DNA of 64,000 nucleotides, from contig MU858180.1 of the NCBI GenBank assembly GCA_033297075.1, positions 1-64,000 on the forward strand, written 5' to 3'. The DNA comes from Rhypophila decipiens (lineage: Eukaryota > Ascomycota > Sordariomycetes > Sordariales > Naviculisporaceae). The translations under genes and the position numbers were made by a program. The notes beneath the pieces are model-generated. The model saw only the letters and a list, made by a program, of their open reading frames with translations, made no database searches and had not been told where the DNA came from. Below, piece by piece: positions 1 to 10,554 of this stretch (positions within the stretch are counted from its first letter, which is position 1; every line of letters starts with the position of its first letter).

Positions 1-2340
1 TACCGCGTACAACCTTCCTTCCAAACTGTCAACCCCCCCGTTAGGCGTCCGGCCTTGCAGTCTGTACCTACCCAGGTGTCAGGTTGTAACACACAGCCTG
101 CAGGCCGTCGGGGTTGGGTGGCTATCCGTTGATGTTGCAAAGTCTGTTCTGTCAAATGCTTTTGCTTTTTGAGATCAATGATGAAGGTGGACAAAAGACC
201 GGGAGGGTGTCTGACGATTTCCAGGGGTGGCGAAACAAGGCCTTGATTGAACGCAATTGCCTCTGGCCGGCTGCAGTCGGAGATTACTCCCCATCACCGC
301 GCCTCTTTCCTGCTCGGTGTGCCGGACGGTGGAGATCACTCGTGTACCCGCCGCGCCGTTCCTGCCGTTGTTGAGATCCGAACTTTTGTCCGAACTTTTG
401 CAGCCGCAATGGTGTCATCGAAACTGTTCATCTCGGATTTGAACTGAGAGCGGCAAAGGTTCCATGTCTTCTGTAGGTATGCATCCGCATGGAATTTCAA
501 TACTGGATGACAGCCGCAGCTTTCGGATACTCCAACGATGTCATCATTGGATATGGGATACGAGGCCCGAGATTGAAGTTGATGTGTCAGTTCTTGGCCT
601 TCACTAAAAGACGATTTTTTTCCCAGTCAGATATGCTGATTGCGAATTGTGAGTTTTCCTTTTTCAGCAGGAGCAACCATCATCGAACTAATGACCCAGG
701 AGGAACGTGGTCTGCTTCATGTTTTTTCTGAGTTGCCTCTTTGCAATTCGGTTGAATCAGCCAATGGTGCATTGCAGCTGGAACTAACAACAACAACAAA
801 CTCTCGACCTCGAGTTGCACTTGCTTCTTCCAATAATGTCCATCGTCGTCTATATTCATCATGGCCAACAGCCCACAAACGCGGTTTGAACTGTCAGATA
901 CTGAATGGGCTGAACTTTTCTCTCTTCTTCTTCTGCTGGAGCGGTGAATGGTCGCTGACTGGCCAGGCCATGAGATGTCAGTGGTTTCTGCAGGGGAAGT
1001 GATGAGGCTCTTGTTTCTTTGCGGGGGTTTTGCGTGGAAGGAGGCGGTGTTCAACTGTTCATTATGTACAAGCATGAAGGAATCCAGACTCATCTCGCCT
1101 GCCGGTCGGCACCTCATCAGCGCGCTTCCCACGGGACCAACCATGTCGATCCTCCCGCGAACCTGAAGGATTGTCTGGGGAAGTTTTTCAAGCCCAACAA
1201 CTCAGCCACCAGGTACGGATCAGGGATGGTCAAGATGGATGGTCGCACAGGTTTCCTGGATCGAGTCACCGCATTTCCACAACCGCACTCCAACTTTTCT
1301 AAACTAGGTACATTTAAGAAATGCAACCGCTCTGCGTTGTCATTGCGTCAGGGGAATCGTAAAGCCCAAGCTGCTGGGACAAAACTCAGGCCCCGACCCA
1401 GGCCCTTGTTCATCGGCTTAGTCCCAAGTTGGGTTCAAGATTCGAGCTCTTGAGCGACCAGCAGCTGAGCTCAACCGTCAACTGCCTGACACTTTACCCC
1501 TTTTCCCAGCGGGCACGATGCCAAGCCAGCCACAAACGCCACAACCATGCTCAGAACAGCTACTCATCAAACACGTGTTGATGCGTTTTTCCGGGGAACT
1601 TTGGATTTCCAGACTCAACTCTGACTGGCAAAATAGCGAGACTGATGGCTCCATTGCTTCCTGATTAACCGCTTGCACAAACAGGGACCATAGGGCTGTC
1701 AAGTGTGACCCAAGCAGCCAAGAAACAGCTGCCGTGCCCACTGGGGGACGATCGGGACGATCGACAGATTCAAGCTTTCTTGACAAGAGGTCTTGGTGAC
1801 TGAAGATCTAGCTAGACCAGCGGAACAAAGCGTTGAAGATTGCGGATTGAATCATCGCCCCTTGAGAGGAAGCTTCACTGAACGTATATCCGTATAGTGA
1901 CACTCTTGAGTAGTCTTTTTACTCCATCTTTGTTGACATTCCGAACCGGTCAAACATTGGGCAAACTTCAGGCTCCCTACGTCAGACGTGAAGAAAAAGA
2001 GACCCTTCCTGGCTGTCGTGTTCTGGCCCCCGAAGGTGTGATTGACCATTTCCCGTTTCAGGGGTCGCTCAATGCTTAGTTTCTTGGCACATCCCCTTTG
2101 GGGCTCCAGGGCTGAAAGCCGCCAATATTTCGGTCGCTAACGCTGGACTACTGCTGGCTAGTGGCACGATGCTGGCGTTTGTTATGATTTTCTGCGGTGA
2201 CAGCTCTTCTCGGACTTTGCGGCTCAACGGAAAATGCCTTCGGGCACCCAGGAAAACCTGCCGCGGCTGATCATGGACCCTGGATGCTGGGCAATGGGGA
2301 AATTGGACAAACAACTGGCGTGAGAGGAGACTGGGGTCCG
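1..2340. other. Intergenic, no gene seen
   Basis: No open frame here has a recognisable domain or convincing codon pattern; the longest (680-1144 minus, 154 codons) reads as low-information sequence. A short AAC run lies near 786-803. The last part, up to the TATA box at about 2343, is the promoter of the subtilase gene. Confidence 0.6.
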
Positions 2341-2342
2341 AG

Positions 2343-2350
2343 TATATAAG
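2343..2350 (+). promoter_or_regulatory. TATA box of the subtilase gene
   Basis: The sequence TATATAAG lies about 135 bases before the start codon at 2483, a normal distance for a fungal gene with a 5' leader of about 100 bases. Position and match to the TATA consensus are the only evidence. Confidence 0.6.
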
Positions 2351-2482
2351 AACATTTGCCAGAGCCAGTATTAGCTCTTGATATCTCGTTCCATCCCTCA
2401 TCCACCTTCATTCGCTTTTCTTTCCTCGCTACAGGCACCGACACTCGTTCAACTGGATTTCCTGCCTCTCAAAAAAACAATC

Positions 2483-3869
2483 ATGAAGTTCTCGGCAACC
2501 GTCCTCGCCGTGGCGGCCTTTGTTGGCTTGCCAGTGGTTTTTGCCGACGCCCAGATCAAGAACCTGAACGTGGCCAGCGACAAGGTCGTACCGGACAAGT
2601 ACATCGTCAGCTACAAGAAGGGCGCCGACAAGGCAAAGTGCAAGAAGCACGAAGAGGCCCTCAGCAAGAAGGCCAAGAAGAACAAGAAATCCGGTGTGGT
2701 GACCAACGTCGACCTCGGTGGCTACTCGGGATACGTCGCCGAGGTCACGGGCGAAGAGCTCAAGGACATCCTCAAGTCGGACCTCGTCGACTACGTCGAG
2801 AAGGACACCATAGTCACCATCCAGAGAGTCGCCGCCCCCGCCGAGCAAGAACTCACAGCCCGCGAGGAGCTCGCCAAGCGCGCCTACGTCACCCAGACCC
2901 AGGCCGCCTGGGGTCTCGGTCGCATCTCCCACAAGGAGCAGGGCTTCGCCGAGTACTACTACGACAACACGGCCGGCAAGGGCATCCGCGTCTACGTCCT
3001 CGACACGGGTATCAGAATCGCCCACGAAGAGTTCGGAGGCCGTGCCGTCTGGGGTCGCAACTTCATCGCCGGCTCGCCCAACTCGGACGAGCAGGGACAC
3101 GGAACCCACGTTGCGGGCACCATTGGCGGCAAGAAGTACGGTGTTGCCAAGGCTGCCACTCTTGTTGCCGTCAAGATTCTCAACAAGGATGGCCGGGGCA
3201 GCACGTCTGGTATCATTTCCGGCTTGAACTGGGTGCTCGCGGATGCCAAGGCCAAGAACATCCTCAAGAAGGCCGTCATCAACATGTCTGTTGGTGGCAC
3301 CTACAACTCTGCCTTGAACTCGGCTGTTGCTGCTGCTACCAAGGCTGGCATCACTGTTGTGGTTGCTGCTGGTAACGATGCCGATTTGGTCAACTTTTAC
3401 TCTCCCGCTTCGGAGGCTAGGTGAGTTATCATGAGATATCGAAGACTCACTAGTGGTAATGACTAACAATGTTCTCACAGCGCCATCACCGTCGGAGCCA
3501 TCGAAGGCACGGATTCCAGGGCTTGGTTCTCCAACTATGGATCCCTGGTCGACATCTTTGCCCCTGGTGTCAGCGTCCTCAGCGCCAGCCACAAGGCCAA
3601 CAATGCCTACAAGTATCTCAGCGGCACCTCCATGGGTATGTCTTTCCTCCTCTTCAACATGTGTTCCTCCATCAAAGCCCATCACTAACATCAATCTTCG
3701 TCCAGCCTGCCCCCACGTCGCCGGTCTCGCCGCCTACTTCATCTCCAAGGAGAAGCTCTCTGGCTCGACGGCCGTGACCAACAGAATCATTGCCGCTTCT
3801 CTCAAGGGCATCGTCGGAGATGCTGGTGGCTCGCAGAATCGCCTTGCTTACAACGCCGGTGGCAAATAA
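2483..3869 (+). CDS. Secreted subtilisin-like serine protease (proteinase K type)
   Basis: Three exons, 2483-3420, 3481-3635 and 3706-3869, give 418 residues. Both introns are GT-AG with CTAAC branch points. A signal peptide (about 1-21) is followed by an inhibitor I9 propeptide (about 37-115, with PDKYIVSYK) and a Lys-Arg site at 132-133 where maturation could occur. The S8 catalytic domain follows: Asp174 in LDTG, His206 in GHGTHVAGT, the oxyanion Asn in AAGN, and Ser363 in SGTSMA, all intact. The family consists of extracellular endopeptidases that digest protein substrates, made as zymogens and activated by removal of the propeptide. The start was chosen because the signal peptide begins there, although the frame is open further upstream. 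Length and domain order are normal for the family. The neighbours suggest no operon-like grouping. The function call is secure; the exact substrate is unknown. Confidence 0.95.
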
Positions 3870-6101
3870 GCCTGCTGTTGTTTGATTTCTTAGTGTTTCA
3901 CCACCATCCACGGGCTTCATCAGCATTGTCGGTTCTATAGTTTTTAATCATTCCTGTCTTAAAAGGGGGAAGATTCCAGTAGTTTATATGCATGTAGCCG
4001 GCGGTTAATATTAATCTTATTGCTATCAAGTCTCTTGCTGTTTGTTGATCAATGTTTGTTGCTGGGATTCCGTGTTCTACATTCTCCCATGTCCTGGCTG
4101 TCAAGTATGACCCGACCCATATCATACGGTATTTCAGAGGTGAGGACAAATGGAATGACGTTATCACAAGACTGGATCTGGATCTAGCAATGGAGACCCA
4201 CGGAAGGGGAGTCAGTGCATGTTGGATTATTATCATACGTGCCCGCTTCAGTTGGGGCATGACGTGTTGGTGGGCTGCTCGTTGGATTCTGCTCTGAGGT
4301 CGTGGGAGTTGACGATGATGAGGGAGATAAAAAGAGACAGGAGGCCATCCGAGGGGGTTTATACTTCTGGGAAGCGGGTCCTTTCGGTCTGTCTTCGGGT
4401 CTTGTCGAGGAAGAATGGAAGAACAGAGATGCCGGTGTGTGCATATCGGTCGGCTGCTATCATTTCCGGGAAGGTGCGGTATAGATCGATCTCGACCGGC
4501 GCCCGGCCGGTGGAGACGGCAAGAGGGTATCAATCTCTGAGCTCGTGGCTCTTGTACCGGTCAGCACCTTCCTCGATAAAGGCCTCCCGATGGAGACACT
4601 ATTCACATTTCTCTTAAAGCCCCACTTCTATACAAGGGGATTACTCGTCCTTACAGTGGCCCAGATATTGTCGTGTCCAGCATCAATGATGTTTCCTTCC
4701 ACAGCGTTCTCGTCATCCAGGAAGAAAGCAGGCACCTTCCGCGTCAGTTCCTGTCTTTTTCCACACCTCCTTCCATGAGCAGATCATTTCTGAAAGTGGC
4801 CGTGACAAAAACATCCGACCGGCCCCCGTGGAAGATCCGCTCAGATCTCGCTTTGCCGCTCGACTTAGAGATCGTCGTCCTGGGACATACTCACTTCTCC
4901 GCAACAACTTAGGTGGAAGATGATAATCACTAACCAGCAAGCGATTCCGGGGTATATCAAGGACTCTCAATGGCCACAATTTCAACACCAGCACCAAGCT
5001 CACTTGGCGCAATTGGTAATCGCTTCACTTCTCGTGCTGTCCATTAGGCTTGCTTTGGACCGCGTCCGGACTTGTCTCCTCTACTCGGAGTCGTGAGTTC
5101 GAATCATCATGGTGTCAAATATTTTTTTTCATCTCTTTATAACGTTAACAGAGATACCTCGAACATGTATACAAAGGAAGGACCACAAAAGCGCTGTCTT
5201 ACAACATTAGCACTAAGCCCACGTGGTGTAATTTGGCATATTCGCAGATGTGTGCCTCTACTAGGTAAGGATGCATATCAAATCTGATAAACCGACGACG
5301 AAGTACGAATTTCGGCGCGCAATAAACCTTTTCTTAAACGCAAAAAATACATTCAGTCAGCGTCGTCAAGTAGCACTGTAGCAGTCAGCACCATGTGGGT
5401 AATCCTCAAGCGATCTTTAGGTTACAAAGAGAGAAGAAGGATTGAGGCACACAGTCGTATTCTCCCACTCTCACCACGTGCGAGAGATGCATGGAGGTTA
5501 GTTAGCAGGTTCTCGATAGTGAGTTCCAAATCCCGTCGTTTTATTCCCTCCTTTCTTGCTCCAGCTTCGAATTCTTCCCCGTTTCCCCGCCTTATCTCCA
5601 TTCCCATCCTGGAGGCACGCCGTAGATGGGGTTACACTGAGGGAGCTGACCAGCAGCGTGGTGTTTATTCTGCTCACAGTTGCATGTAATGAAACGTGGG
5701 CGAGCGGCGCAGTGATGCATCGTACGTATCCTCCCCCCTCAAGCTTACAACATCTTAGCGGTGAAACAGACGGGAATTACTGTTTGATCGTATCCGATCT
5801 ACATATGGCATCTGCCGTACATCTAGCCAAGCGACTATCGATTTAACGACCGCTTTCGCCCGTCAATACATTGCTTTTCGACTCGGCCTAGTTGAGAAAT
5901 CAACACGGCAGTATATCTCGACTTGCGCAAATATTCACCAACATCAGGATGGCAAGCTAGTACTGAAGGACCACATGGGCCTGAGTGGTTAGGTATATAG
6001 GAGCAGAGTGGTCTCTCTTTCTGTTCAGGGTCCAAGTTGTCGATATCCTCACTCTCCACTTCTCTCCTCCATCCTTCAACACCCGGGAAACACCAGTCAT
6101 C
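3870..6101. other. Intergenic with one tRNA-derived repeat
   Basis: No coding gene is supported. The minus-strand frame 3898-4533 (211 codons) overlaps the likely 3' untranslated region of the subtilase and has no recognisable domain. The stretch contains tRNA-like repeat copy 1 (4978-5128), and a TATA-like element TATATAG at about 5993-5999 that probably serves the next gene. Confidence 0.55.
4978..5128 (+). repeat. tRNA-derived repeat, copy 1 (SINE-like or degenerate tRNA gene)
   Basis: A tRNA-like core spans 4998-5117. It has a good pol III A box (TGGCGCAATTGG), a B-box-like GAGTTCGAATC, and an oligo-T run (5122-5129) just after it. The core is about 120 bases, so an intron or insertion of some 40 bases would sit in the anticodon region. 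The D arm forms a short stem, but the T stem and the acceptor ends (GCTCACT against GGTGTCA) do not pair well. A second copy lies at 58320-58473 on the minus strand, with identity extending about 20 bases upstream of the core. The T-arm region resembles eukaryotic tRNA-Ile, but this is memory-based and weak. It could be a tRNA pseudogene family or a SINE. Confidence 0.6.
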
Positions 6102-7283
6102 ATGTATCCCCCCATGGCGTCGTTCTCTTCCCTCGCCATCCTGGCGAGCCTCCTCGTCCCAGCAGTCTCGGCAACCGTGACCTGCCGTTCCGTCACTATC
6201 CCGGTGACAGCAACATCAGAAAACCTCCATCTGATCAACCTTCCCGCCCCAACAGACGCCCAAGGACACGCAGATTACTTCCTGGGCGCACTCCTCGCCG
6301 TTCCGCCCAACAACGGAACTACCACTATAACAGGGACCTACTCCATCGCAGCAACCTACTGCAAGCCCCTCCTCGGGATTTTCGACCGCAAGATAATCCA
6401 GGTGATGGTCTACGGTGCGACCTACAACAAAGAGATGTGGTCGGGCTTTGGCCAATCCCCCATCTACAACTGGCACGCCTACGCCACAGCAGCAGGCTAT
6501 CACACCCTAGCCATTGACCGGTTAGGCGGGGGCGACTCCCAGCGACCTGATCCGTTCCAGACGGTGCAGTCCCAGCTCGAAGTGGAAATCATCCACCAGA
6601 TAATTGCCTCTCTCAAAAAGCCCGCTTCCCAGGGCGGCGGGATCCCTTCTGCGCGGATACCCAGCTTCTCTAATGGCGGCAAGGTCGTCTATGTGGGACA
6701 CTCGCTTGGCTCGACGCTGGGCAACAGTCTGTCGCTGAAATATCCATCTGACGTGGACGCCTATGTCTTGACTGGGTTTTCGTCTACCTTCTCGCCGCCT
6801 ATCAATTTCTTGTTTGATATGTATCCCGCTGCCACGCTGGGGATCCCGAGACTGGCGGGCCTGCCGTACGGGTACATCACCAGCCGGACAGAATCCGTCA
6901 GGACAAATACCTTTTACGCAGGTCTGTACGACCCCAACCTCGCACATGTCGACTACGCAGAACATCTGGATACCTACACCATAGGCGAGGGATCCACGGG
7001 CGCAGCTATGGTCACGGTGCCGGGGTACACGGGGAAAGTATTCCTCGCCGTGGGGGAATTGGATGCGTTATTCTGTGACGGCGGGAATGGCGCAGGCACG
7101 TTTGGATATGATGTCTGCAAGAATATCTTGATCCAGACGAGGGGGGATTTATATCCTAATGTCTCGGTTGCCAAGTTCGGGTGGTATGTTGCGCGGCAGA
7201 CGGGACATTCGTTGGGACTGCATTATACGGCGCCGTTGACGATTGTTGCTGTGCTCAAGTGGCTGGGTGAACAAGGGCTTTGA
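6102..7283 (+). CDS. Secreted alpha/beta hydrolase (esterase/lipase-like)
   Basis: A single exon encodes 393 residues. The start at 6102 is followed by a hydrophobic signal peptide (about 1-24, ending VSA). The frame is open back to 5985, but that part overlaps the TATA-like element at 5993 and is probably leader. The nucleophile elbow is GHSLGS with Ser201. An acid candidate lies in AVGELDALF and a histidine candidate in QTGHSLGLH near the C-terminus. This is the order Ser-Asp-His of the alpha/beta hydrolase fold. Several cysteines and N-glycosylation motifs agree with secretion. The substrate is not evident. It sits 648 bases before a co-directional flavin monooxygenase, so hydrolysis of an ester made by that enzyme is possible, but this is inference. 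Hydrolase fold is likely; specificity is unknown. Confidence 0.85.
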   Translation: MYPPMASFSSLAILASLLVPAVSATVTCRSVTIPVTATSENLHLINLPAPTDAQGHADYFLGALLAVPPNNGTTTITGTYSIAATYCKPLLGIFDRKIIQVMVYGATYNKEMWSGFGQSPIYNWHAYATAAGYHTLAIDRLGGGDSQRPDPFQTVQSQLEVEIIHQIIASLKKPASQGGGIPSARIPSFSNGGKVVYVGHSLGSTLGNSLSLKYPSDVDAYVLTGFSSTFSPPINFLFDMYPAATLGIPRLAGLPYGYITSRTESVRTNTFYAGLYDPNLAHVDYAEHLDTYTIGEGSTGAAMVTVPGYTGKVFLAVGELDALFCDGGNGAGTFGYDVCKNILIQTRGDLYPNVSVAKFGWYVARQTGHSLGLHYTAPLTIVAVLKWLGEQGL

Positions 7284-7931
7284 AGTAGCCAGAGAGAATA
7301 GATACTCTGCCTCGGGATCCTGTCATAAATCGGCTGCATATTGAGGTCCATTGCATATCCGATCGTAGGGCGGTCTGACTTGGTTCCGTCCTTGAGTTAA
7401 TGATAATTAATACATGGCATGTTCATAATGCTTCCTTCTCGGATATCTGTTCCACTCGAGCTACCCTTGAGGGCAAAGATGTGAAGATGCTGACCAAAAT
7501 GTAACACAGTAAATAAGAATGAGAAATACTCATCGCCACCACCAAGCTAAGCCATGCCGGGTATACCGTAGCGGAAGAGTTGATAGCCAACCAACAGCGA
7601 CATATGACACTAAAGTGAGGGGTACACAGTACCGTAACGGGCCCTCCTCCCGTGATCGGCCCTGCAGTTAACAAACTTGCACACTTCCTACCAATCGAAG
7701 TCGTTTTCTGTTGGGAAGGGTCCAAGACAGTGTTTCGGCAGTGTAACCGCTGCGAGGGTCGTCGATCTGTCCGATGAGGAGCACAGGGAGGGGAAGCTTC
7801 GGAATAACGTCACCGAGACACCTCGGCCATATAACATATCTTGCCATCCCCCCCTCACTGAAACTGAACATTAATTGTTTACAACTCATCCCTTGACATA
7901 ATATGCCAAGAAGTCGTCCGAAATTGCAACA
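7284..7931. other. Intergenic between hydrolase and monooxygenase
   Basis: About 650 bases holding the 3' region of the hydrolase and the promoter of the monooxygenase. No other element is recognised. Confidence 0.6.
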
Positions 7932-9888
7932 ATGACGGTCTCCGACTCCATCTTCACAACAACGGCGTCAAGCCAGCGCCTAGAGCCAGGCTCCTTCAAC
8001 ATCCAAGCAGAGCCCTGGCCAAAAGGAACGACCAGCGAATCTATCGATACAGCCAGCACAGCAAACAAAATAATCGAATCTTTCAACGAAGCTCTCGGCT
8101 CCAAAGACCTCAAAGCTCTAAGCTCCTTGTTCCTCCATACCGGATACTGGCGCGACCACCTCGCTCTATCCTGGACCCTGCGCACCATCAAAGGCCGCGA
8201 CAAGATCCTCGCCTTTCTGAACCAGAACCAAGACTTTCCACTCAAAAAGGTGGAAATCGACTCATCCTCTGATTTCCGCAAACCTCAGCTCACTCCGTTT
8301 GCGCCGAGCGGAGGGTCCAAGGGCATTGGATTCTTCATCACTTTCACCACACACCATGGCTCAGGCCGGGGTATGGTTCGGCTGGTAGAAGACGCCGACG
8401 ACGGGGAATGGAAGATTTGGACATTCTACACGGCATTGGATGAATTAAATGGCCACAAAGAGCCTCTAGGCGCGAATCGTCCAGAGGGCGTCAAGCACGG
8501 TGCCACCCCCGGACGTCGCAACTGGGCTGACCGCCGGCGAGACGAAGAGAAATTTGTTGATAGCGAGCCGGACGTTCTCATCATCGGTAATCCTACCCCC
8601 CAATCTTTATCTCCTATTCTAGTACTAACAATTTTATTTCCCCATAAAAGGAGCAGGACAAGGCGGCCTAACAGCAGCTGCCCGTCTCAAGATGCTCAAC
8701 GTGCCCTCCCTCATCATCGACAAGAACGACCAAATAGGCGACAACTGGCGCAAACGCTACCACCAGCTCGTCCTCCACGACCCAGTATGGTACGATCACA
8801 TGCCTTACCACGAATTCCCTAAATTCTGGCCAATCTACACGCCCAAAGACAAGCTCGCCGATTGGTTCGAGTCATATGCCAAGCTGCTTGAGCTGAACGT
8901 TTGGATGAAATCCGAGATTGTTTCTTCTTCGTGGGATGATGAGACAAAACAGTGGACTGTCGTTGTGAGACGGGTTCATGTCGATGGGAGGGAAGAAACC
9001 AGGACGTTGAAGCCTAAGCATGTTGTTCTTGCTACTGGGCATTCGGGCAAGAAATATCTGCCTAGTATCCCGGGCATGGGGGAATTCAAGGGGAGTTTGC
9101 TGTGTCATTCTTCCGAGTTCCCTGGTGCAAAGGAGACAGATGGGAATAGCAAGAAGAGGGCAATTGTCGTGGGGGCGTGCAACTCCAGCCATGATATCTG
9201 CCAGGACTACTACGAAAAGGGGTATCAGGTCACCATGGTGCAGCGATCATCTACCTGCGTGGTTAGTGCCGAGGCCTCGATCAAAGTCAACGTTGGAGTC
9301 CTCTACTCGGAATTCGGTCCGCCGGTGGAAGACGCCGATGTCTGGCTCTGGGGCTGGCCTAGCGAGGTATTCAAGGCTATCCACACCGATCTGTGCAAGG
9401 TCCAGATCGAGCACGATGCCGAGTTACTTGCCGGCTTGTCGAGAGCTGGGTTCAAGGTCGACAAGGGAGTCAATGATGCGGGCTTGTTCAGCAAGTACAT
9501 CCAGCGCGGAGGGGGGTATTACATCGACGTGGGGACCTCAAAGCTGATTATCGACGGCAAGGTGGGTATCAAGTCTGGCGTGGAAATCACAGAGGTTACC
9601 GCAAACGGGGTACGTTTCTCAGATGGTACCGAGCTTGAGGCCGATGAGATTGTATTTGCCACGGGCTACGAGAATATGCGCACACAGGCAGGAGGAATCC
9701 TGGGAGAAGATGTGCAAAGAAGGGTGGGTGATATCTGGGGATGGGATGAGGAAGGTGAGATTAGGACCATTTGGAGGGAGAGTGGTCACCCTGGCGTCTG
9801 GTTCCATGGGGGGAACCTGGCGCTGTCGAGGTATTACTCCAAGGTTTTGGCGTTGCAGATCAAGGCTAGGTTGGAGGGTCTGGTCTGA
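7932..9888 (+). CDS. FAD-dependent monooxygenase with N-terminal NTF2/SnoaL-like part
   Basis: Two exons, 7932-8586 and 8651-9888, encode 630 residues; the 64-base intron is GT-AG with a TACTAAC branch point. Residues about 40-175 look like a SnoaL/NTF2-like fold (an early helix, TGYWRDHLALSW, FxxFTTHHGSGRGMVRLV). From about 215 comes the FAD Rossmann motif GAGQGG (219-224), spanning the splice site, then a flavin monooxygenase body with a conserved NWRKRYHQL-type stretch. A second nucleotide motif, VVGACNSSHDI, probably binds NADPH, and an ATG motif lies in FATGYENMR. This architecture is common in fungal flavin monooxygenases annotated as YUCCA-like or Baeyer-Villiger-like. The family uses NADPH and O2 to oxygenate small molecules. 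The substrate is unknown. The full-length frame and intact motifs argue that it is functional. Confidence 0.9.
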
Positions 9889-10554
9889 TGCACATTTGAA
9901 GATATGGAAGATGCAAGATTTGGTACACACAACGTTGTGTTTATGTTGTTCTGCGGCAGTTGGGTAGTATGGACCGTCGAGTGGAAGCAAATGACAGCGG
10001 TTTTCGCCGGGTGTGACGCTGATAATTGTCCGTCTCCTTCCCGATTAGGAAAGTTGGAGGAGGCAATGCTTGGCAACGGTTTCCAAATTGGATCACTGCA
10101 CCACCACATGAGCATGTCCTACCTGCGATTTGTTATCGTGGAACTTTACGATGCCTCGCTATTTCTTTCTTTTGATTCCGTGGTAGAACAACTTGACTGG
10201 TCCCGGGGAAGGTGGCATCCCGCGGTTTGAGGTTCTGTCACCTCGGACTGCGCCCTCGCAACTGCCATGTTGATGAATCAAGGTTTGTTCCACCTTCTGG
10301 AGGCAGGAGGTGAAAAGTACGGCCTTGAACATGAAGATGCCATTGACTGTCAGTCTGGAAGGAACTTGAAGTCTGTGATACATATGGAGACGTTTGCCTC
10401 GACTTTTTCTCCAGGCTTGGGCCAGACATCTATCCGTGAACTTCTCCCCAGCCCTTTCAAGAACCCATCGACAGGACATGAGTGTCATCCATCAGCATCT
10501 TTAAACACAGTTCTTTCTTTTTTGTCTGCTTTGGCGGGCTTCTTCAGTGCCACC
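9889..10554. other. Intergenic before the GH18 gene
   Basis: Contains the 3' region of the monooxygenase and the promoter of the GH18 gene. The frame of the latter is open back to 10267, but the peptide there has no signal sequence or known domain. Confidence 0.5.

Noticed and set aside
2429..3694. 421-codon minus-strand open frame
   Set aside because: It lies fully opposite the subtilase coding exons; its Gly/Val/Asp-rich content is a shadow of GC-biased codons.
3898..4533. 211-codon minus-strand open frame
   Set aside because: No domain, repetitive Pro/Arg/Ser content, and overlap with the subtilase 3' region.
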